Origin: Pseudacidobacterium ailaaui | GTDB taxonomy: Bacteria; Acidobacteriota; Terriglobia; Terriglobales; Acidobacteriaceae | Direction of reading: 5' to 3' | NCBI RefSeq assembly: GCF_000688455.1 | Contig: NZ_JIAL01000001.1 | Coordinates: forward strand, 1,023,001-1,087,000 | DNA length: 64,000 nt | In this document: piece after piece, positions 33,377 through 44,300 of the stretch | How the letters are laid out: each line of letters starts with the position of its first letter | Position numbering within the stretch: the stretch's first letter is position 1 | Position numbers and translations under genes: made by a program | Notes under the pieces: generated by a model | Databases searched by the model: none | Told to the model about the DNA's origin: nothing | The model's input: only the letters and a program-made list of their open reading frames with translations

Positions 33377-36034
33377 TTATGCCCGCCCGATTGCCATGTG
33401 ATGGCCCTCCAGCGAGACACCCGCGCGGCGCGTGACCTCAAAAGTGAGCCTGTTGGAGCGTGGATCCGCGTCGACCTTCACTTCGTCACCATGCAGGATC
33501 TCACCGTCGAGGATTTTGATCGCCAGTGGGTCCTGCACCAGCTTCTGCATCGCGCGCTTCAGCGGACGCGCCCCATACGCGCGGTCAAATCCCTGCGTAA
33601 AGAGCAGATGTTTTGCCGCATCGGTGAGCGTGATGAGTATATTGCGGTCGGCCAGCAGCTGCTTCAGGTCGTTGAGCCGCAGATCAATAATGTGTGTCAA
33701 CTGCTCTTCGCCCAGCGGACGGAAGATCACAATATCGTCCACCCGGTTCAGAAACTCGGGACGGAAGTGTTGCCGCAGTACCTCCATGACCTGCTGCCGC
33801 GCCTTCTCAAAACCAACTTCGTCCTGCAGCGACTCGGCATTGAGAATGTGCGCACCCAGGTTTGAGGTCATGATGATGACCGTGTTCTTGAAGTCGACCG
33901 TGCGCCCCTTGGAATCGGTCAGACGCCCATCATCGAGTACCTGCAGCAGGACGTTGAAGACGTCCGGATGCGCCTTCTCAATCTCATCGAAAAGCACCAC
34001 GGAGTAGGGCCGCCGCCGCACTGCCTCCGTCAGCTGACCGCCCTCATCAAAGCCCACGTAGCCCGGAGGCGCACCAATCAGCCGTGCGACGGCGTGCTTC
34101 TCCATGTACTCCGACATATCGATGCGCACCATCGCCTGCTCATCGTCAAAAAGGAACTCGGCCAGAGCGCGCGCCGTCTCCGTCTTACCGACTCCAGTCG
34201 GCCCCAGAAAGAGGAATGATCCAATCGGGCGCTTGGGATCGCTCAGCCCTGCCCGGGAACGCCGGATGGCATTCGCCACAATCGAGAGGGCCTCGTCCTG
34301 CCCGATGACGCGTTCGCGCAGCCTTGCTTCCATCTGGATGAGCTTCTTGACCTCGCCCTCCAGCATCTTGGCCACCGGGATTCCGGTCCACTTCGAGACG
34401 ATGCGGGCAATGTCTTCCTCGTCCACCTCTTCCTTCAACATGCGCTGCGCATTCGCGTTGCCGTCCTGCGCGGCGTTCAGCTGCTTCAACTCCGCTTCGA
34501 GACGGGGCAGTTCGCCGTACTGGATTTGGGCGGCGCGCTCCAGATTGCCCTGACGTGTCTGCTCTTCGGCCTCAAAGCGCAGGGCCTCCACCTTCTTCTT
34601 CAATTCCGCAAGCCGCGTGATCGCATCGCGCTCTTTCTGCCAGCGCGCGCGCAGCCCGGTAATCTTCTCGCGCAGTGCCGCAAGTTCTCGTTCTACCTCC
34701 TGCAAACGTTTCTTGGAGTTCTCGTCGCTCTCGCGCTTCAGCGCCGCCTTCTCAATTTCGAGCGAAGTGGCCTCACGCTCCAGCTGGTCAATCTCGGTCG
34801 GCACAGAGCCAATCTGGATGGCCAGCGACGCCGCGGCTTCATCGACCAGGTCAATGGCCTTGTCGGGCAAAAAGCGGTCTGAAATGTAGCGGTGCGACAG
34901 CTCCGCCGCCGCGATGATGGCCGAATCTTTGATACGGACATTGTGATGCGCCTCGTAGCGCTCTTTCAGTCCGCGCAAGATGGCGATGGTGTCCTCCACG
35001 CTTGGCTCGCCCACATATACCGGCTGGAAGCGCCGCTCCAGTGCAGCATCTTTCTCAATGTACTTGCGATATTCGTTCAGCGTGGTAGCGCCTATGGCGC
35101 GCAGTTCACCGCGTGCCAGGGCCGGCTTTAGCATATTGGAGGCGTCAATTGCGCCTTCCGCCGCGCCTGCACCTACCAGCGTGTGCAGCTCGTCAATAAA
35201 AAGAATGATCTGCCCCTCTGACTCTTCGATCTCTTTCAGGACGGCCTTCAGGCGGTCTTCAAACTCGCCGCGATATTTTGCCCCAGCCAGCATCGAACCC
35301 AGGTCCAGCGAGATGACGCGCTTGCTACGCAACACCTCCGGCACGTCGCCTGAGACAATGCGCCGCGCCAGCCCTTCCACAATCGCTGTCTTGCCCACGC
35401 CAGGCTCGCCAATGAGCACCGGATTGTTCTTCGTGCGCCGCGAGAGCACCTGCACCACGCGACGGATCTCCTCATCGCGCCCAATCACTGGATCCAGCTT
35501 GCCCCGCCGCGCCAGTTCCGTCAGGTCCTTGGCGTATTTTTCCAAGGCCTGGTATTTGGCCTCAGGATTCTGGTCTGTGACGCGCTGATTGCCGCGCACT
35601 GCAGTCAGGCTCTTCAAAATTGCATCATGCGTTGCGCCGAAGGAAGCCAACAGCAACTGTGCGCCATCGTTCTTTTGCTGCGCCAGCGCCAGCAGCAGAT
35701 GCTCCGTGGAAACGTACTCGTCCTTGAAGTTGTCTGCTTCTTTGAAGGCCTGCTCCAGGACCTTGTGCAATGCCGCAGACATGCCCGGCTGCGCTGCCGC
35801 CCCGGAAACCTTCGGCAGGCGGCTGATGGCTTCCTGCGCTTTCAACAGAAGCTGCGCTGTGGGCAAGCCAACCTTTTCAAGGACCGGCACAATAATGCCT
35901 TCCTTGTCCTGCAGCAGGGCGGCAAGCAGATGCAGGGGTAACAGCTCCGGATTCCCGTGTTCGGCTGCCAGAGAGCTTGCGGCCTGCACCGCTTCCTGCG
36001 ATTTCACCGTGAATTTGTCCCAACGTATCGCCAT
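33377..36034 (-). CDS. clpB: ATP-dependent disaggregase chaperone ClpB
   Basis: The 885-residue Hsp100 protein extracts polypeptides from aggregates together with DnaK. Domains in order are a Clp-N repeat pair (residues ~1-145, from [19 protein letters not shown]), first AAA module with Walker A GEPGVGKT (~205), and the middle coiled-coil region (~410-530) characteristic of ClpB rather than ClpA. A second AAA module follows, with Walker A GPTGVGKT and Walker [15 protein letters not shown], then the D2 small domain. Length is slightly above E. coli ClpB (857). hsp20 lies upstream on the same strand, separated by 223 bp including a terminator. A terminator also follows clpB. Confidence 0.97.
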   Translation of the reverse strand: MAIRWDKFTVKSQEAVQAASSLAAEHGNPELLPLHLLAALLQDKEGIIVPVLEKVGLPTAQLLLKAQEAISRLPKVSGAAAQPGMSAALHKVLEQAFKEADNFKDEYVSTEHLLLALAQQKNDGAQLLLASFGATHDAILKSLTAVRGNQRVTDQNPEAKYQALEKYAKDLTELARRGKLDPVIGRDEEIRRVVQVLSRRTKNNPVLIGEPGVGKTAIVEGLARRIVSGDVPEVLRSKRVISLDLGSMLAGAKYRGEFEDRLKAVLKEIEESEGQIILFIDELHTLVGAGAAEGAIDASNMLKPALARGELRAIGATTLNEYRKYIEKDAALERRFQPVYVGEPSVEDTIAILRGLKERYEAHHNVRIKDSAIIAAAELSHRYISDRFLPDKAIDLVDEAAASLAIQIGSVPTEIDQLEREATSLEIEKAALKRESDENSKKRLQEVERELAALREKITGLRARWQKERDAITRLAELKKKVEALRFEAEEQTRQGNLERAAQIQYGELPRLEAELKQLNAAQDGNANAQRMLKEEVDEEDIARIVSKWTGIPVAKMLEGEVKKLIQMEARLRERVIGQDEALSIVANAIRRSRAGLSDPKRPIGSFLFLGPTGVGKTETARALAEFLFDDEQAMVRIDMSEYMEKHAVARLIGAPPGYVGFDEGGQLTEAVRRRPYSVVLFDEIEKAHPDVFNVLLQVLDDGRLTDSKGRTVDFKNTVIIMTSNLGAHILNAESLQDEVGFEKARQQVMEVLRQHFRPEFLNRVDDIVIFRPLGEEQLTHIIDLRLNDLKQLLADRNILITLTDAAKHLLFTQGFDRAYGARPLKRAMQKLVQDPLAIKILDGEILHGDEVKVDADPRSNRLTFEVTRRAGVSLEGHHMAIGRA

Positions 36035-36209
36035 AATTCAGTTCTCGATTCTGTGGTCTGTTGCTGGCCTTGGGTCCCCCCGAAATCCTGAGCGCCGCAA
36101 ACAAGCCAGACAGAGCCAGACGGAGATGGATGGGCTTTTCCCCTTTCCATAGGACCCGGTCGAATCGGATAGGAAAAGCCGGGACCGGAAAGAGCCAACC
36201 TACAAAAGC

Positions 36210-36229
36210 GGCGGGGAAGTTACCCCGCC
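36210..36229 (-). terminator. Probable terminator of hsp20
   Basis: Arms GGCGGGG (36210-36216) and CCCCGCC (36223-36229) have a 6-nt loop. On the minus strand the stem is followed by GCTTTTG, a short T-tract. Confidence 0.55.
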
Positions 36230-36257
36230 CCCATCATCGTTCGATGATCGTTCCAGC

Positions 36258-36752
36258 TTACGCGGCAGGTTTCTCACTCTTGCCTGCCTCAATCGGTTTG
36301 GGCGAAGAGCCAACATTTACCTTGATCTGCTTCGGCTTGGACTCAGCCTTCTTCTGCATCTCGATCTTCAGGACGCCGTCCTCATAGCTGGCCTGTACCG
36401 ACTCAGTGTCCACCGTGCTCGGCACTGTGAAGGCACGATAAAAGCTGCCATAGCGCCGCTCAATGCGATGGAAGTTTTCCTGCTTCTCTTCTTTCTCAAA
36501 TTTGCGCTCACCCCGGACCGTCAGAGTGTTGTTTTCCACACGAATGTCCAACTCCTCCTGTTTGATCCCAGGGACTTCCAGCTTCAGGACAACCTTATGT
36601 TCGTCCTCATAGATGTCCACCGGCGGAACAAAGGCGGCCGTCGTCAGAGCGTCCTGCTCACCCTGTCCACGCGTAAAGTCCTCAAAGAGCGAGTTCAGAC
36701 GGCTCTGGAGAGCGAGTACGTCACGGAATGGGTCCCAACGAGTAATGGCCAT
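36258..36752 (-). CDS. Small heat-shock protein, Hsp20/alpha-crystallin family
   Basis: A 164-residue holdase chaperone that binds unfolding proteins and passes them to ClpB/DnaK. The N terminus MAITRWDPFRDVLALQSRLNSLF is typical. The alpha-crystallin domain (residues ~42-140) runs from PPVDIYEDEHKVVLKLEVPGIKQEEL through GERKFEKEEKQENFHRIERRYGSFYRAF to YEDGVLKIEMQKK. The C-terminal I-x-I/V anchor is IKVNV. AGGAGG lies 11 nt before the ATG. It sits just upstream of clpB on the same strand and 2 kb from dnaK, forming a proteostasis cluster. No CIRCE element was found upstream. Confidence 0.95.
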   Translation of the reverse strand: MAITRWDPFRDVLALQSRLNSLFEDFTRGQGEQDALTTAAFVPPVDIYEDEHKVVLKLEVPGIKQEELDIRVENNTLTVRGERKFEKEEKQENFHRIERRYGSFYRAFTVPSTVDTESVQASYEDGVLKIEMQKKAESKPKQIKVNVGSSPKPIEAGKSEKPAA

Positions 36753-37012
36753 AAGAGATTTTCCTCCTGCGTTTCTCAGGTTTTTCTGACTTACACCTCA
36801 TCTGATTCAGACTATAGCATAACGGTTGCATAAAATATGAGTGATTTATTATCAATTTTGAGGGAAAAATATAAACTGCTATAAATCAATGGCTTACATG
36901 GAATGGGAAATGCCTCCCCATAGGCATTGCAGAATTTCCTTGGCGTGTGGAGGGGAAAAGAGGGCCGCTTTAAGTGGTAAGAAGACGCTGCTCGCCTTGG
37001 AGGCAATGGCCC

Positions 37013-38563
37013 TCAGTGGGCGGCAATGGGCGGTTTTCTTCCCGACTGCACTTTGCGGAACATCCACACCAGCAGCGTGCAGCCAAAACAGGTGAGAGCA
37101 ATGTATCGGAAGACGTCCACGAAGGCCCAAAGCAGAGACTGGTGTCCGAGCTGCTGATAGAGCTGCATCTGGCTTGCTGCAACAGCGTTGGCGGGCGAGG
37201 TCTGGTGCCCCAGATAGCTGCTCAGGCCGGCCAGGCGCTGCTGCAACCAGTAATTTGAGCGCGCAATGGCAGCAGCCAGATCGTGTTGGTGCACATCAGC
37301 GCGCCGCGTCAGCATGGTCTGGGCCAGAGAGATCCCCACCGACCCGCCGATATTGCGGACCAGGTTAAAAATACCGCTCGCATTTCCAATCTGCTCATTT
37401 TTCAGCGTGGAATAGGCCTGCGTGGTAATCGGCACAAACACAAAACTCATGGCGAAACCGGTAATGATGATGGGCCATAGCAGCGTGGTGGGACTGGTAT
37501 CCGGAGTCACGCTGCCAAAGATGAGCGAGGTGACGCCGAAGACACAAAACCCAAAGGTAAGCAGAAACCGGGCGTCGATCCTGCTTCCCAGAGTACCTAC
37601 AATCGGCATGGCGGCAATGGCGCCAAACCCGCGCGGTCCCACCACCAGTCCCGCGGTAAAGGCGGTGTATCCCAGCACCTCCTGGTAGAAGAGCGGCAGG
37701 ACGGTGATGGTAGAGTACACACTCAACCCCAGCAACAGCATCAGGGAGCACCCGATGGCGAAGTTCCAGTCCTTGAGCGTGCGCAGGTTGACCAGAGGGT
37801 CCTTTTTCCGCCAGGAATGGACAATAAACCAGACGAAGGCCACCACCACGGCCAGCACCGCCCAGCGGATCCAAACCGCCCCAAACCAGTCATCCTCCTG
37901 GCCCTTGTCCAGGACCACCTGCAGGCAGCCGGTCCATACGGCAAGCAGGCCAAAACCCAGGTTGTCAAAGGGACTGGCCTTCGCATTCCGGATGTAGGGC
38001 GGGTCGTGCACAAAGCGGCTGATCATGTAGATCGCCAGTGCCCCCACCGGAATATTGATATAAAACGCATACCGCCAACTGAAGGTGTCCGTCAGCCAGC
38101 CTCCGAGCGTAGGCCCCAGAATGGGGGCCACGACCACTCCAAAAGCAAAAACAGACATGGCCGCGGCCCTCTTCTTTGGAGGAAAACTCTCCAGCAGAAT
38201 CGCCTGGGAAAGCGGCTGCAACGCCCCTCCGCCTGCCCCCTGCACCACGCGGGCAATCAGAATAAACGCCAACGATGGGGCCGCCCCACAGAAAAACGAT
38301 GCGATGGTAAAAATCACCACACAGCTCAACAGGAAGCGTTTGCGCCCGAAGCGCAGCGAAAACCAGTGACTCGCCGGCAGAATGACGGCATTGGCCACCA
38401 GATAACTGGTCAATACCCATGTGGCTTCGTCGGTTGAGGCCGACAAAGACCCGGCAATGTATGGCAACGCAACCGAAGCGATGGCCGTGTCCAGAACCTC
38501 CATAAACGTGGCCAGCATCACGGACACGGCAATCAGCCAGGGATTGACCTCTTTTTCCGGCAT
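37013..38563 (-). CDS. DHA2-family MFS multidrug exporter (EmrB-like)
   Basis: A 516-residue membrane protein with about 14 TM helices that expels drugs by proton antiport. Motif A-like FSLRFGRKRF follows TM2. Motif C-type APILGPTLGGWLTD lies in TM5, preceded by VQGAGGGALQPLSQAIL. The early MEVLDTAIASVALPYIAGSL is the DHA2 motif D1. ATG 38563 (MPEKEVNPW) was chosen over an upstream TTG. No HlyD-type adaptor gene lies next to it, so it may act alone or with a partner elsewhere. It is divergent from dnaK with about 215 bp between the starts. Confidence 0.9.
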   Translation of the reverse strand: MPEKEVNPWLIAVSVMLATFMEVLDTAIASVALPYIAGSLSASTDEATWVLTSYLVANAVILPASHWFSLRFGRKRFLLSCVVIFTIASFFCGAAPSLAFILIARVVQGAGGGALQPLSQAILLESFPPKKRAAAMSVFAFGVVVAPILGPTLGGWLTDTFSWRYAFYINIPVGALAIYMISRFVHDPPYIRNAKASPFDNLGFGLLAVWTGCLQVVLDKGQEDDWFGAVWIRWAVLAVVVAFVWFIVHSWRKKDPLVNLRTLKDWNFAIGCSLMLLLGLSVYSTITVLPLFYQEVLGYTAFTAGLVVGPRGFGAIAAMPIVGTLGSRIDARFLLTFGFCVFGVTSLIFGSVTPDTSPTTLLWPIIITGFAMSFVFVPITTQAYSTLKNEQIGNASGIFNLVRNIGGSVGISLAQTMLTRRADVHQHDLAAAIARSNYWLQQRLAGLSSYLGHQTSPANAVAASQMQLYQQLGHQSLLWAFVDVFRYIALTCFGCTLLVWMFRKVQSGRKPPIAAH

Positions 38564-38778
38564 AGGAGCAACAAAAAGGAACGGATTCCTTCTTAGATAC
38601 AAAAAACTGCGAGAGCGATTCAGGATGCAGAATCAATTACTTACATTTTTTCTGCTCCCTCTGCATCCAGGTTTCTGAATTCCGCATCAGATAAGTTGAC
38701 AATAAATGACTCAAGTGCGAAGCTGGAATAAAAGCAAGCGAACTCCAGCCGCGCACAAAGGCAGTGGGGCACAAGTTT

Positions 38779-40701
38779 ATGGCAAAAATTATCGGAATCG
38801 ATCTGGGTACAACCAACTCTGTGGTTGCCGTCATGGAAGGCGGCGAACCGAAGGTCATCGCCAACGAGGAAGGTGGCCGCACAACCCCTTCTGTTGTCGG
38901 TTTTACCAAAAGCGGGGAGCGTCTGGTAGGACAGGTGGCCAAACGTCAGGCCATCACCAATCCGCAAAACACCATTTATTCCATTAAGCGGTTCATGGGA
39001 CGCCGCTACAACGAAGTCAATGACGAGATGAAGATGGTCCCCTACAAGGTGGTCCAGCAGGGAGACCATGTGGCGGTGGACGTTGAGGGCAAACTCTACA
39101 CCCCACCGGAAATCTCGGCCATGATTTTGCAGAAACTGAAGAAGGCGGCCGAAGATTATCTGGGCACCACGGTGACCGAGGCCGTCATTACAGTCCCGGC
39201 CTACTTTAACGACGCCCAGCGTCAGGCCACAAAAGATGCTGGCAGAATTGCCGGTCTGGACGTAAAGCGCATTGTGAATGAGCCGACAGCGGCAGCGCTG
39301 GCCTATGGCCTGGACAAGAAGAAGGACGAGACCATTGCGGTTTACGACTTCGGCGGCGGCACCTTCGACATTTCCATTCTTGAGGTCGGCGACGGCGTGA
39401 TTGAGGTCAAGTCCACCAATGGCGACACGCACCTGGGTGGCGACAACATCGACCAGCGCATTGTGGACTGGCTGATTGACGAGTTTAAAAAGGATGAGGG
39501 CCTCGACCTGCGCTCGAAGGGCAATGAAATGGCGCTGCAGCGTCTGAAGGACGCGGCGGAACGCGCCAAGATCGAGCTTTCGACTGCGCTGGAGACCGAG
39601 ATCAATCTGCCCTTCATCACGGCCGACGCAACCGGCCCCAAGCATCTGGTCAAGAAGCTCTCGCGCGCCAAACTGGAGCAGCTGGTGGAAGACATCATCC
39701 AGCGCTCGGTGGAGCCCTGCAAAAAGGCCATGGCCGATGCTGGAGTGGATGCCAGCAAGATTGATGAAGTCGTGCTGGTTGGCGGCCAGACGCGCATGCC
39801 GCGCATCCAGCAGGTGGTCAAAGAGCTGTTTGGCAAAGAGCCGCACAAGGGCGTCAATCCCGATGAAGTCGTTGCCGTAGGTGCTGCTGTGCAGGCCGGT
39901 GTTCTTTCCGGTGAGGTGAAGGACCTGCTGCTGCTCGACGTCACTCCGCTGACGCTCTCGATTGAAACGCTGGGTGGTGTGGCCACGCCGATGATCCCGC
40001 GCAACACAACCATTCCGACCAAGAAGACAGAGGTCTTCTCGACGGCGGCCGACAATCAGACCGAGGTCGAAGTGCATGTGCTGCAGGGTGAGCGGCCGAT
40101 GGCAGCGCAGAACCGCACGCTGGGCAAATTCAAGCTGGGCGGCATTCCTCCGGCCCCGCGCGGTGTGCCGCAGATCGAGGTGACGTTTGATATTGACGCC
40201 AACGGCATTCTCAATGTGACGGCAAAGGACCGCGCCACCGGCAAAGACCAGAAGATCACCATTACCTCGTCTTCTGGCCTGAGCAAGGAAGAGGTGGAGC
40301 GCATGGCCAAAGAGGCCGAGGCCCATGCCGCAGAGGACAAGGCCAAGCGCGAGGAGATCGAGGCCCGCAACCAGCTCGATAACCTGGTCTACAACATCGA
40401 AAAGATGCTGAAGGAGAGTGGCGACAAGGTCTCCGGCAGCGATAAAGCCGATGTGGAATCTGCGCTCGCCGAAGCCAAAAAGACGCTGGAGGGCACGCCT
40501 TCTGCCAGCGAGCTGAACGCGGCGCGCGAAAAACTCACGTCCGCATCTCACAAGCTGGCCGAGGCCATGTACAAGGCCAACGCTGCCGGTGCGGCCACGG
40601 CCCCATCCGATGGCCCCCAGGCCGCCGCGGGCACCACAGAGGAAAAGAAAGACGAAGGCGTGATTGACGCCGAATATGTAGACGTCGAAGACAAAAAATA
40701 A
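38779..40701 (+). CDS. dnaK: Molecular chaperone DnaK (Hsp70)
   Basis: A 640-residue Hsp70 chaperone. The ATPase domain starts [19 protein letters not shown] and shows [31 protein letters not shown], the phosphate loop [16 protein letters not shown] and [21 protein letters not shown]. The substrate domain follows ([18 protein letters not shown]) with the lid helices and a disordered tail ending [20 protein letters not shown]. The start at 38779 excludes five extra upstream codons. grpE and dnaJ are not adjacent. A TTGACA hexamer at 38696-38701 may be part of the promoter. A strong hairpin lies downstream, before a small gene. A long antisense frame here is a coding shadow. Confidence 0.98.
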   Translation: MAKIIGIDLGTTNSVVAVMEGGEPKVIANEEGGRTTPSVVGFTKSGERLVGQVAKRQAITNPQNTIYSIKRFMGRRYNEVNDEMKMVPYKVVQQGDHVAVDVEGKLYTPPEISAMILQKLKKAAEDYLGTTVTEAVITVPAYFNDAQRQATKDAGRIAGLDVKRIVNEPTAAALAYGLDKKKDETIAVYDFGGGTFDISILEVGDGVIEVKSTNGDTHLGGDNIDQRIVDWLIDEFKKDEGLDLRSKGNEMALQRLKDAAERAKIELSTALETEINLPFITADATGPKHLVKKLSRAKLEQLVEDIIQRSVEPCKKAMADAGVDASKIDEVVLVGGQTRMPRIQQVVKELFGKEPHKGVNPDEVVAVGAAVQAGVLSGEVKDLLLLDVTPLTLSIETLGGVATPMIPRNTTIPTKKTEVFSTAADNQTEVEVHVLQGERPMAAQNRTLGKFKLGGIPPAPRGVPQIEVTFDIDANGILNVTAKDRATGKDQKITITSSSGLSKEEVERMAKEAEAHAAEDKAKREEIEARNQLDNLVYNIEKMLKESGDKVSGSDKADVESALAEAKKTLEGTPSASELNAAREKLTSASHKLAEAMYKANAAGAATAPSDGPQAAAGTTEEKKDEGVIDAEYVDVEDKK

Positions 40702-40729
40702 ACGGGCGTTTTGCTCGCATCTCAATCAA

Positions 40730-40760
40730 GGGCGCGCCCGCGCGAAACGTTGGCGCGCCC
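40730..40760. repeat. Inverted repeat between dnaK and the downstream small gene
   Basis: Perfect 9-bp arms GGGCGCGCC (40730-40738) and GGCGCGCCC (40752-40760) with a 13-nt loop. It lacks a T-run, so it may be a partial terminator, a processing site or an mRNA 3' stabiliser for dnaK. Confidence 0.6.
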
Positions 40761-40799
40761 CACGTGTTTATCAGAATGAAGAATGGAGTATTGGACACC

Positions 40800-40970
40800 A
40801 TGACTGAAACCGTTTGGAAATGCGAACAGCTACGGGCAGGACAGGTGTACACGACCATGCTGTTTCAGACACGCGAAGAAGCTGAAAAATTCAAAGCGCA
40901 ACTGCTGCGGGTGTCTCCAGACATGTTCTGCCGCATCGAACCTGTCCCGGTGAAGATGGTCTGGAACTAA
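40800..40970 (+). CDS. Small protein of unknown function (56 aa) downstream of dnaK
   Basis: The 56-residue frame starts at ATG 40800 (MTETVWKCEQL) 98 bp after dnaK. It is compact and protein-like: Trp-Lys-Cys-Glu near the N terminus, an amphipathic segment TREEAEKFKAQLLRVSP, then DMFCRIEPVPVKMVWN. There are two cysteines and no TM or signal. I do not recognise a named family. A terminator-like hairpin follows at once, which supports a real small gene. It may be co-transcribed with dnaK despite the hairpin between them, but a role in protein folding is only guilt by location. Confidence 0.6.
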   Translation: MTETVWKCEQLRAGQVYTTMLFQTREEAEKFKAQLLRVSPDMFCRIEPVPVKMVWN

Positions 40971-40979
40971 GACCCTGAC

Positions 40980-41016
40980 CTCCCGCTGCAGCATTCGTGG
41001 CGGGAGCTTCCTCTTT
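40980..41016 (+). terminator. Probable terminator after the 56-aa gene
   Basis: Arms CTCCCGC (40980-40986) and GCGGGAG (41000-41006), with a 13-nt loop, are followed by CTTCCTCTTT, a moderately T-rich tail. Confidence 0.5.
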
Positions 41017-41045
41017 GTCCTACTGGTCATACCTCGAAATCACCC

Positions 41046-41070
41046 GCGTGTCCCATCCTGCGGGACACGC
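41046..41070. repeat. Perfect inverted repeat GCGTGTCCC / GGGACACGC
   Basis: 9-bp arms at 41046-41054 and 41062-41070 with a 7-nt loop, about 236 bp before the receptor start. It could be an operator or a hairpin; no T-run follows. Confidence 0.5.
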
Positions 41071-41305
41071 CCTGCCCAAGCGGTCGCAAGACCCCTTGCA
41101 ATCCTGCACTCTTGTCCTCCCGGCCCCTCATTCCGGGTCAGTTTTTGCTTGACAATCGTATCTTCGCGCGAGCACACTCCAAAGTTCTGGAAGTGGTCTG
41201 ACCTCATAGGAAGACGATTTCCCGAATGAAATTCTTTGTAGCAGTTACCAGAAAGAAGAGCCTGGAGCTCTCAAAGAACGCAAATTTCCTTCAGCGGAGG
41301 CGGAA

Positions 41306-44300
41306 GTGAAGCAAACAGCAGTGATTTCCAGGCTGTTCGCCTGTCTTGTACTTCTGGTCAGCACGGCCTTTGGCCAGTTGGCCGGAAAAGGCTCCATTCA
41401 GGGTACAGTCACCGATTCCACCGGCGCAGTCGTCAGCGGCGCCACAGTCACGGTCATCAATCAGGCCACCAACGTCAGGTCTGAGACGCGAAGCACGGGC
41501 GCAGGCGATTTCCAGTTCTCTCTCGACCCTGGCATTTACACGGTTACCGTCACAGCCACAGGCTTTAAGTCGGTGACCCAGGAACACGTCCCCGTGAACG
41601 CGCTGGAGACAGTCACCGTCAATACAACACTACCGGCCGGTTCTACGGCAGAGACCGTCACCGTAACCGCAGCGCCTCCGGTGATTGAGACCTCCAACGC
41701 CATGGTGGGCGCCACCATGCAGCAGGAGATTTACTCCTCCCTGCCCGTCCTGCAGAACGGGACGCAGCGACGCGCAACGGACTTCATCGCGCTTATGCCC
41801 GGCGTCAATGCGCAGCCCACCAATGGCGGCCTGGATACGAATGTCGGCGTAGTCAACGGATCAGGCAGCCGCGGGGCCGTTTCCGGTGTTTACATCAATG
41901 GAGTGCCCATCACCTCTGTGGCCGGAGAAGGTGACCCGCGTTTTATCTGGACCGCGATGCCGCTGGACTCCATCAACCAGTTCCAGGTATATACAGCTGC
42001 CTATCCGGCCATCTATGAGGGCCAGGGCGTCATTAACTACGACGTGAAGAGCGGCAGCAATCAAATCCACGGCAGCCTTTTTGAATTTTTCCGCAATACT
42101 GCGCTCGACACCTGGGGGTATCTTGCACCTGCTGCTGTAAACCCCGCCACCGGAGTGGCCACGAAACCTGCCGAACACCAGAACGAGTACGGCTTTACCC
42201 TTGGCTTCCCCGTGCTCAAAGACAAGCTCTTTCTCTTTGGAAGCTATGACGGCTACCGCTACATTGCGCCGCCGAACTACCAGTATGAAACCATTCCAAC
42301 GCTGGCCATGCGTCAGGGGGACTTTACCGCAGCCGGATACAACATCTACGACCCGACCTCGACCGTCTGCACCTCGGCCAACGTCTGCACCCGCAAGCAG
42401 TTTATGGGTGTGCAGAATGGAGTGGCGACACCCAACGTCATTCCGTCCAATATGTTCTCCGCAGCTGCGCAGTACATGCAGAAGTTTCTGCCCACGCCCA
42501 CCAATGATGCGGTAACGAACAATTACCTCACCGGTCCGGTCACCGGCCGCAGCAACTGGTCTACCGCCAACCGCATTGACTGGCACATCTCACCCTCGCA
42601 CACAGTCTCCGGCGTGATTGCCTTCGGACGGCAGTCCACAACGGGAGCAGGCGGCGGCATTTCTGGCGCCCTGAGCACAAGCCAGAACCAGGCCGCGCCA
42701 CCGTTCATCTCCTACCAGCAGTTTTTCGTCAAGACAAAAGTCTTCATTTTTGAAGACGACTATGTCATTTCGCCGCACGTAGTCAACCAGTTCAAATATG
42801 CCTTTGGCCGTTATGATTCCACCGGCCTGAACCAGGACATCAGTTCTGTATGGGCCGCATCGGCGGCAGGCATCACCGGACTGCCTGCTGGTCAGGCCTC
42901 CAGTTCCTTCCCGACAGTCAGCTTCAGCGGCAACTCCCAGAACATGAACCGCTGGGCCGGATACTCCGGCAATCGCAACGTCGCCAATGGCTATGTCGCG
43001 ATTGATAACGTGCAGTGGCAGGTCGGCAAGCATACGCTTACCCTGGGCGGCCAGATCGCCTGGATGCAGTACAACTTCACCAACAACTCTACCGGGACCA
43101 ACCCGCTCCAGTTGACCTTCAGCTCTTCGGAAACGGCAAAGTTTAAATCTGGCAGCACGCTGGACACGACCACTGGCTTTGCCTATGCCAGCTATCTTCT
43201 GGGAGCGGTCAACAGCGGCACCTTCACCCAGAGCGCCGCTCCGGAAACCGGAGCGCGTTTCCGCCCCATCTCACCTTATGTGCAGGATGATTGGAAGGTC
43301 TCTCCGAGGCTGACGGTCAACCTTGGCCTCCGTTGGGACTACTTTCCAAGCTACCGTGAAGCGGAAGACCGTCTCTCCTGGATGGATCCCGGCGTCACCA
43401 ACACCCTGGTCAATTATCCCGGCGCCCTGGTTTTTGCCGGCCACGGCAGCGGCAAATGCAACTGCCGCACCAACGTAAACAACTACTATAAGAACTTTGG
43501 TCCGCGCATCGGCTTTGCCTTCCAGAGCGATCCCAAGATGGTGTGGCGGGGAAGCTGGGGCGTTTTCTACACCCACGGGAACAACGTCGGCGGCAGTGCG
43601 CTCTCCCGTCAGGGTGCCGGACTGCAGGGTTACAGCACCTCACCTAAGACGACGGTGACACAGCCTTCTCCCGGACAGGTGGGCACGCAATACTGGCAGC
43701 TGGACACTCCATTCCCCAGCTATCAGGCACCGCCGGTCTTTGATCCGACCCTCGGCACCTACTACACCACGGCCAGCACCGCCTCTTCACAGACGGTCAC
43801 CTATGCTGACCCATACTATGGCGGACGCGCACCGCAATACATCAACTGGACCTTCGGTTTCCAGCGTCAGCTTACCGACAATATGGCCCTCACCATGACC
43901 TATGTCGGCTCGGAAGGACACTTCACCTATCTGGATTCCAACAACGCCCGCGGATACGCCTCCAACCAGCTCAATCCCAAATATCTTTATCTGGGAAATC
44001 AGCTCAGTAATAAGGCGACGGCCGCCAATCTGGCCGCTGCCGGAGTCACCGCGCCCTTCCCCACCTTCAGTCCCAGCACCGGAACCGTCGCCCAGGCGCT
44101 CAAACCCTTCCCGCAGTACAGCGGGGTCTCCGACGCTTACGGCGAAGTGGGCAACACTTCCTATCATGCGCTCCAGATCATGGTGCAGCAGCGTCTGAGC
44201 CGCGGATTTACCTTCATGGCCAACTACACCTGGTCCCGCAGCATCGACAATGCCGGCAGTTTCCGCTCCGGCTATGACATCCCCGCTGCCTTTGCCATGG

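Larger units (their letters stand above)
40971..41305. other. 335-bp gap upstream of the TonB-dependent receptor
   Basis: No gene is visible. It contains the hairpin at 40980-41006, a second perfect inverted repeat (41046-41070), a TTGACA hexamer at 41149-41154 without a clear -10 partner, and the GGAGG ribosome site of the receptor at 41296-41300. Confidence 0.5.

Noticed and set aside
38641-40725. 694-codon minus-strand open frame opposite dnaK
   Set aside because: Long antisense frames opposite dnaK are a known coding shadow from codon bias; the plus strand is unambiguous DnaK.
41149-41154. TTGACA as the receptor promoter -35
   Set aside because: No acceptable -10 box occurs 16-18 bp downstream, so it is not listed as a promoter.
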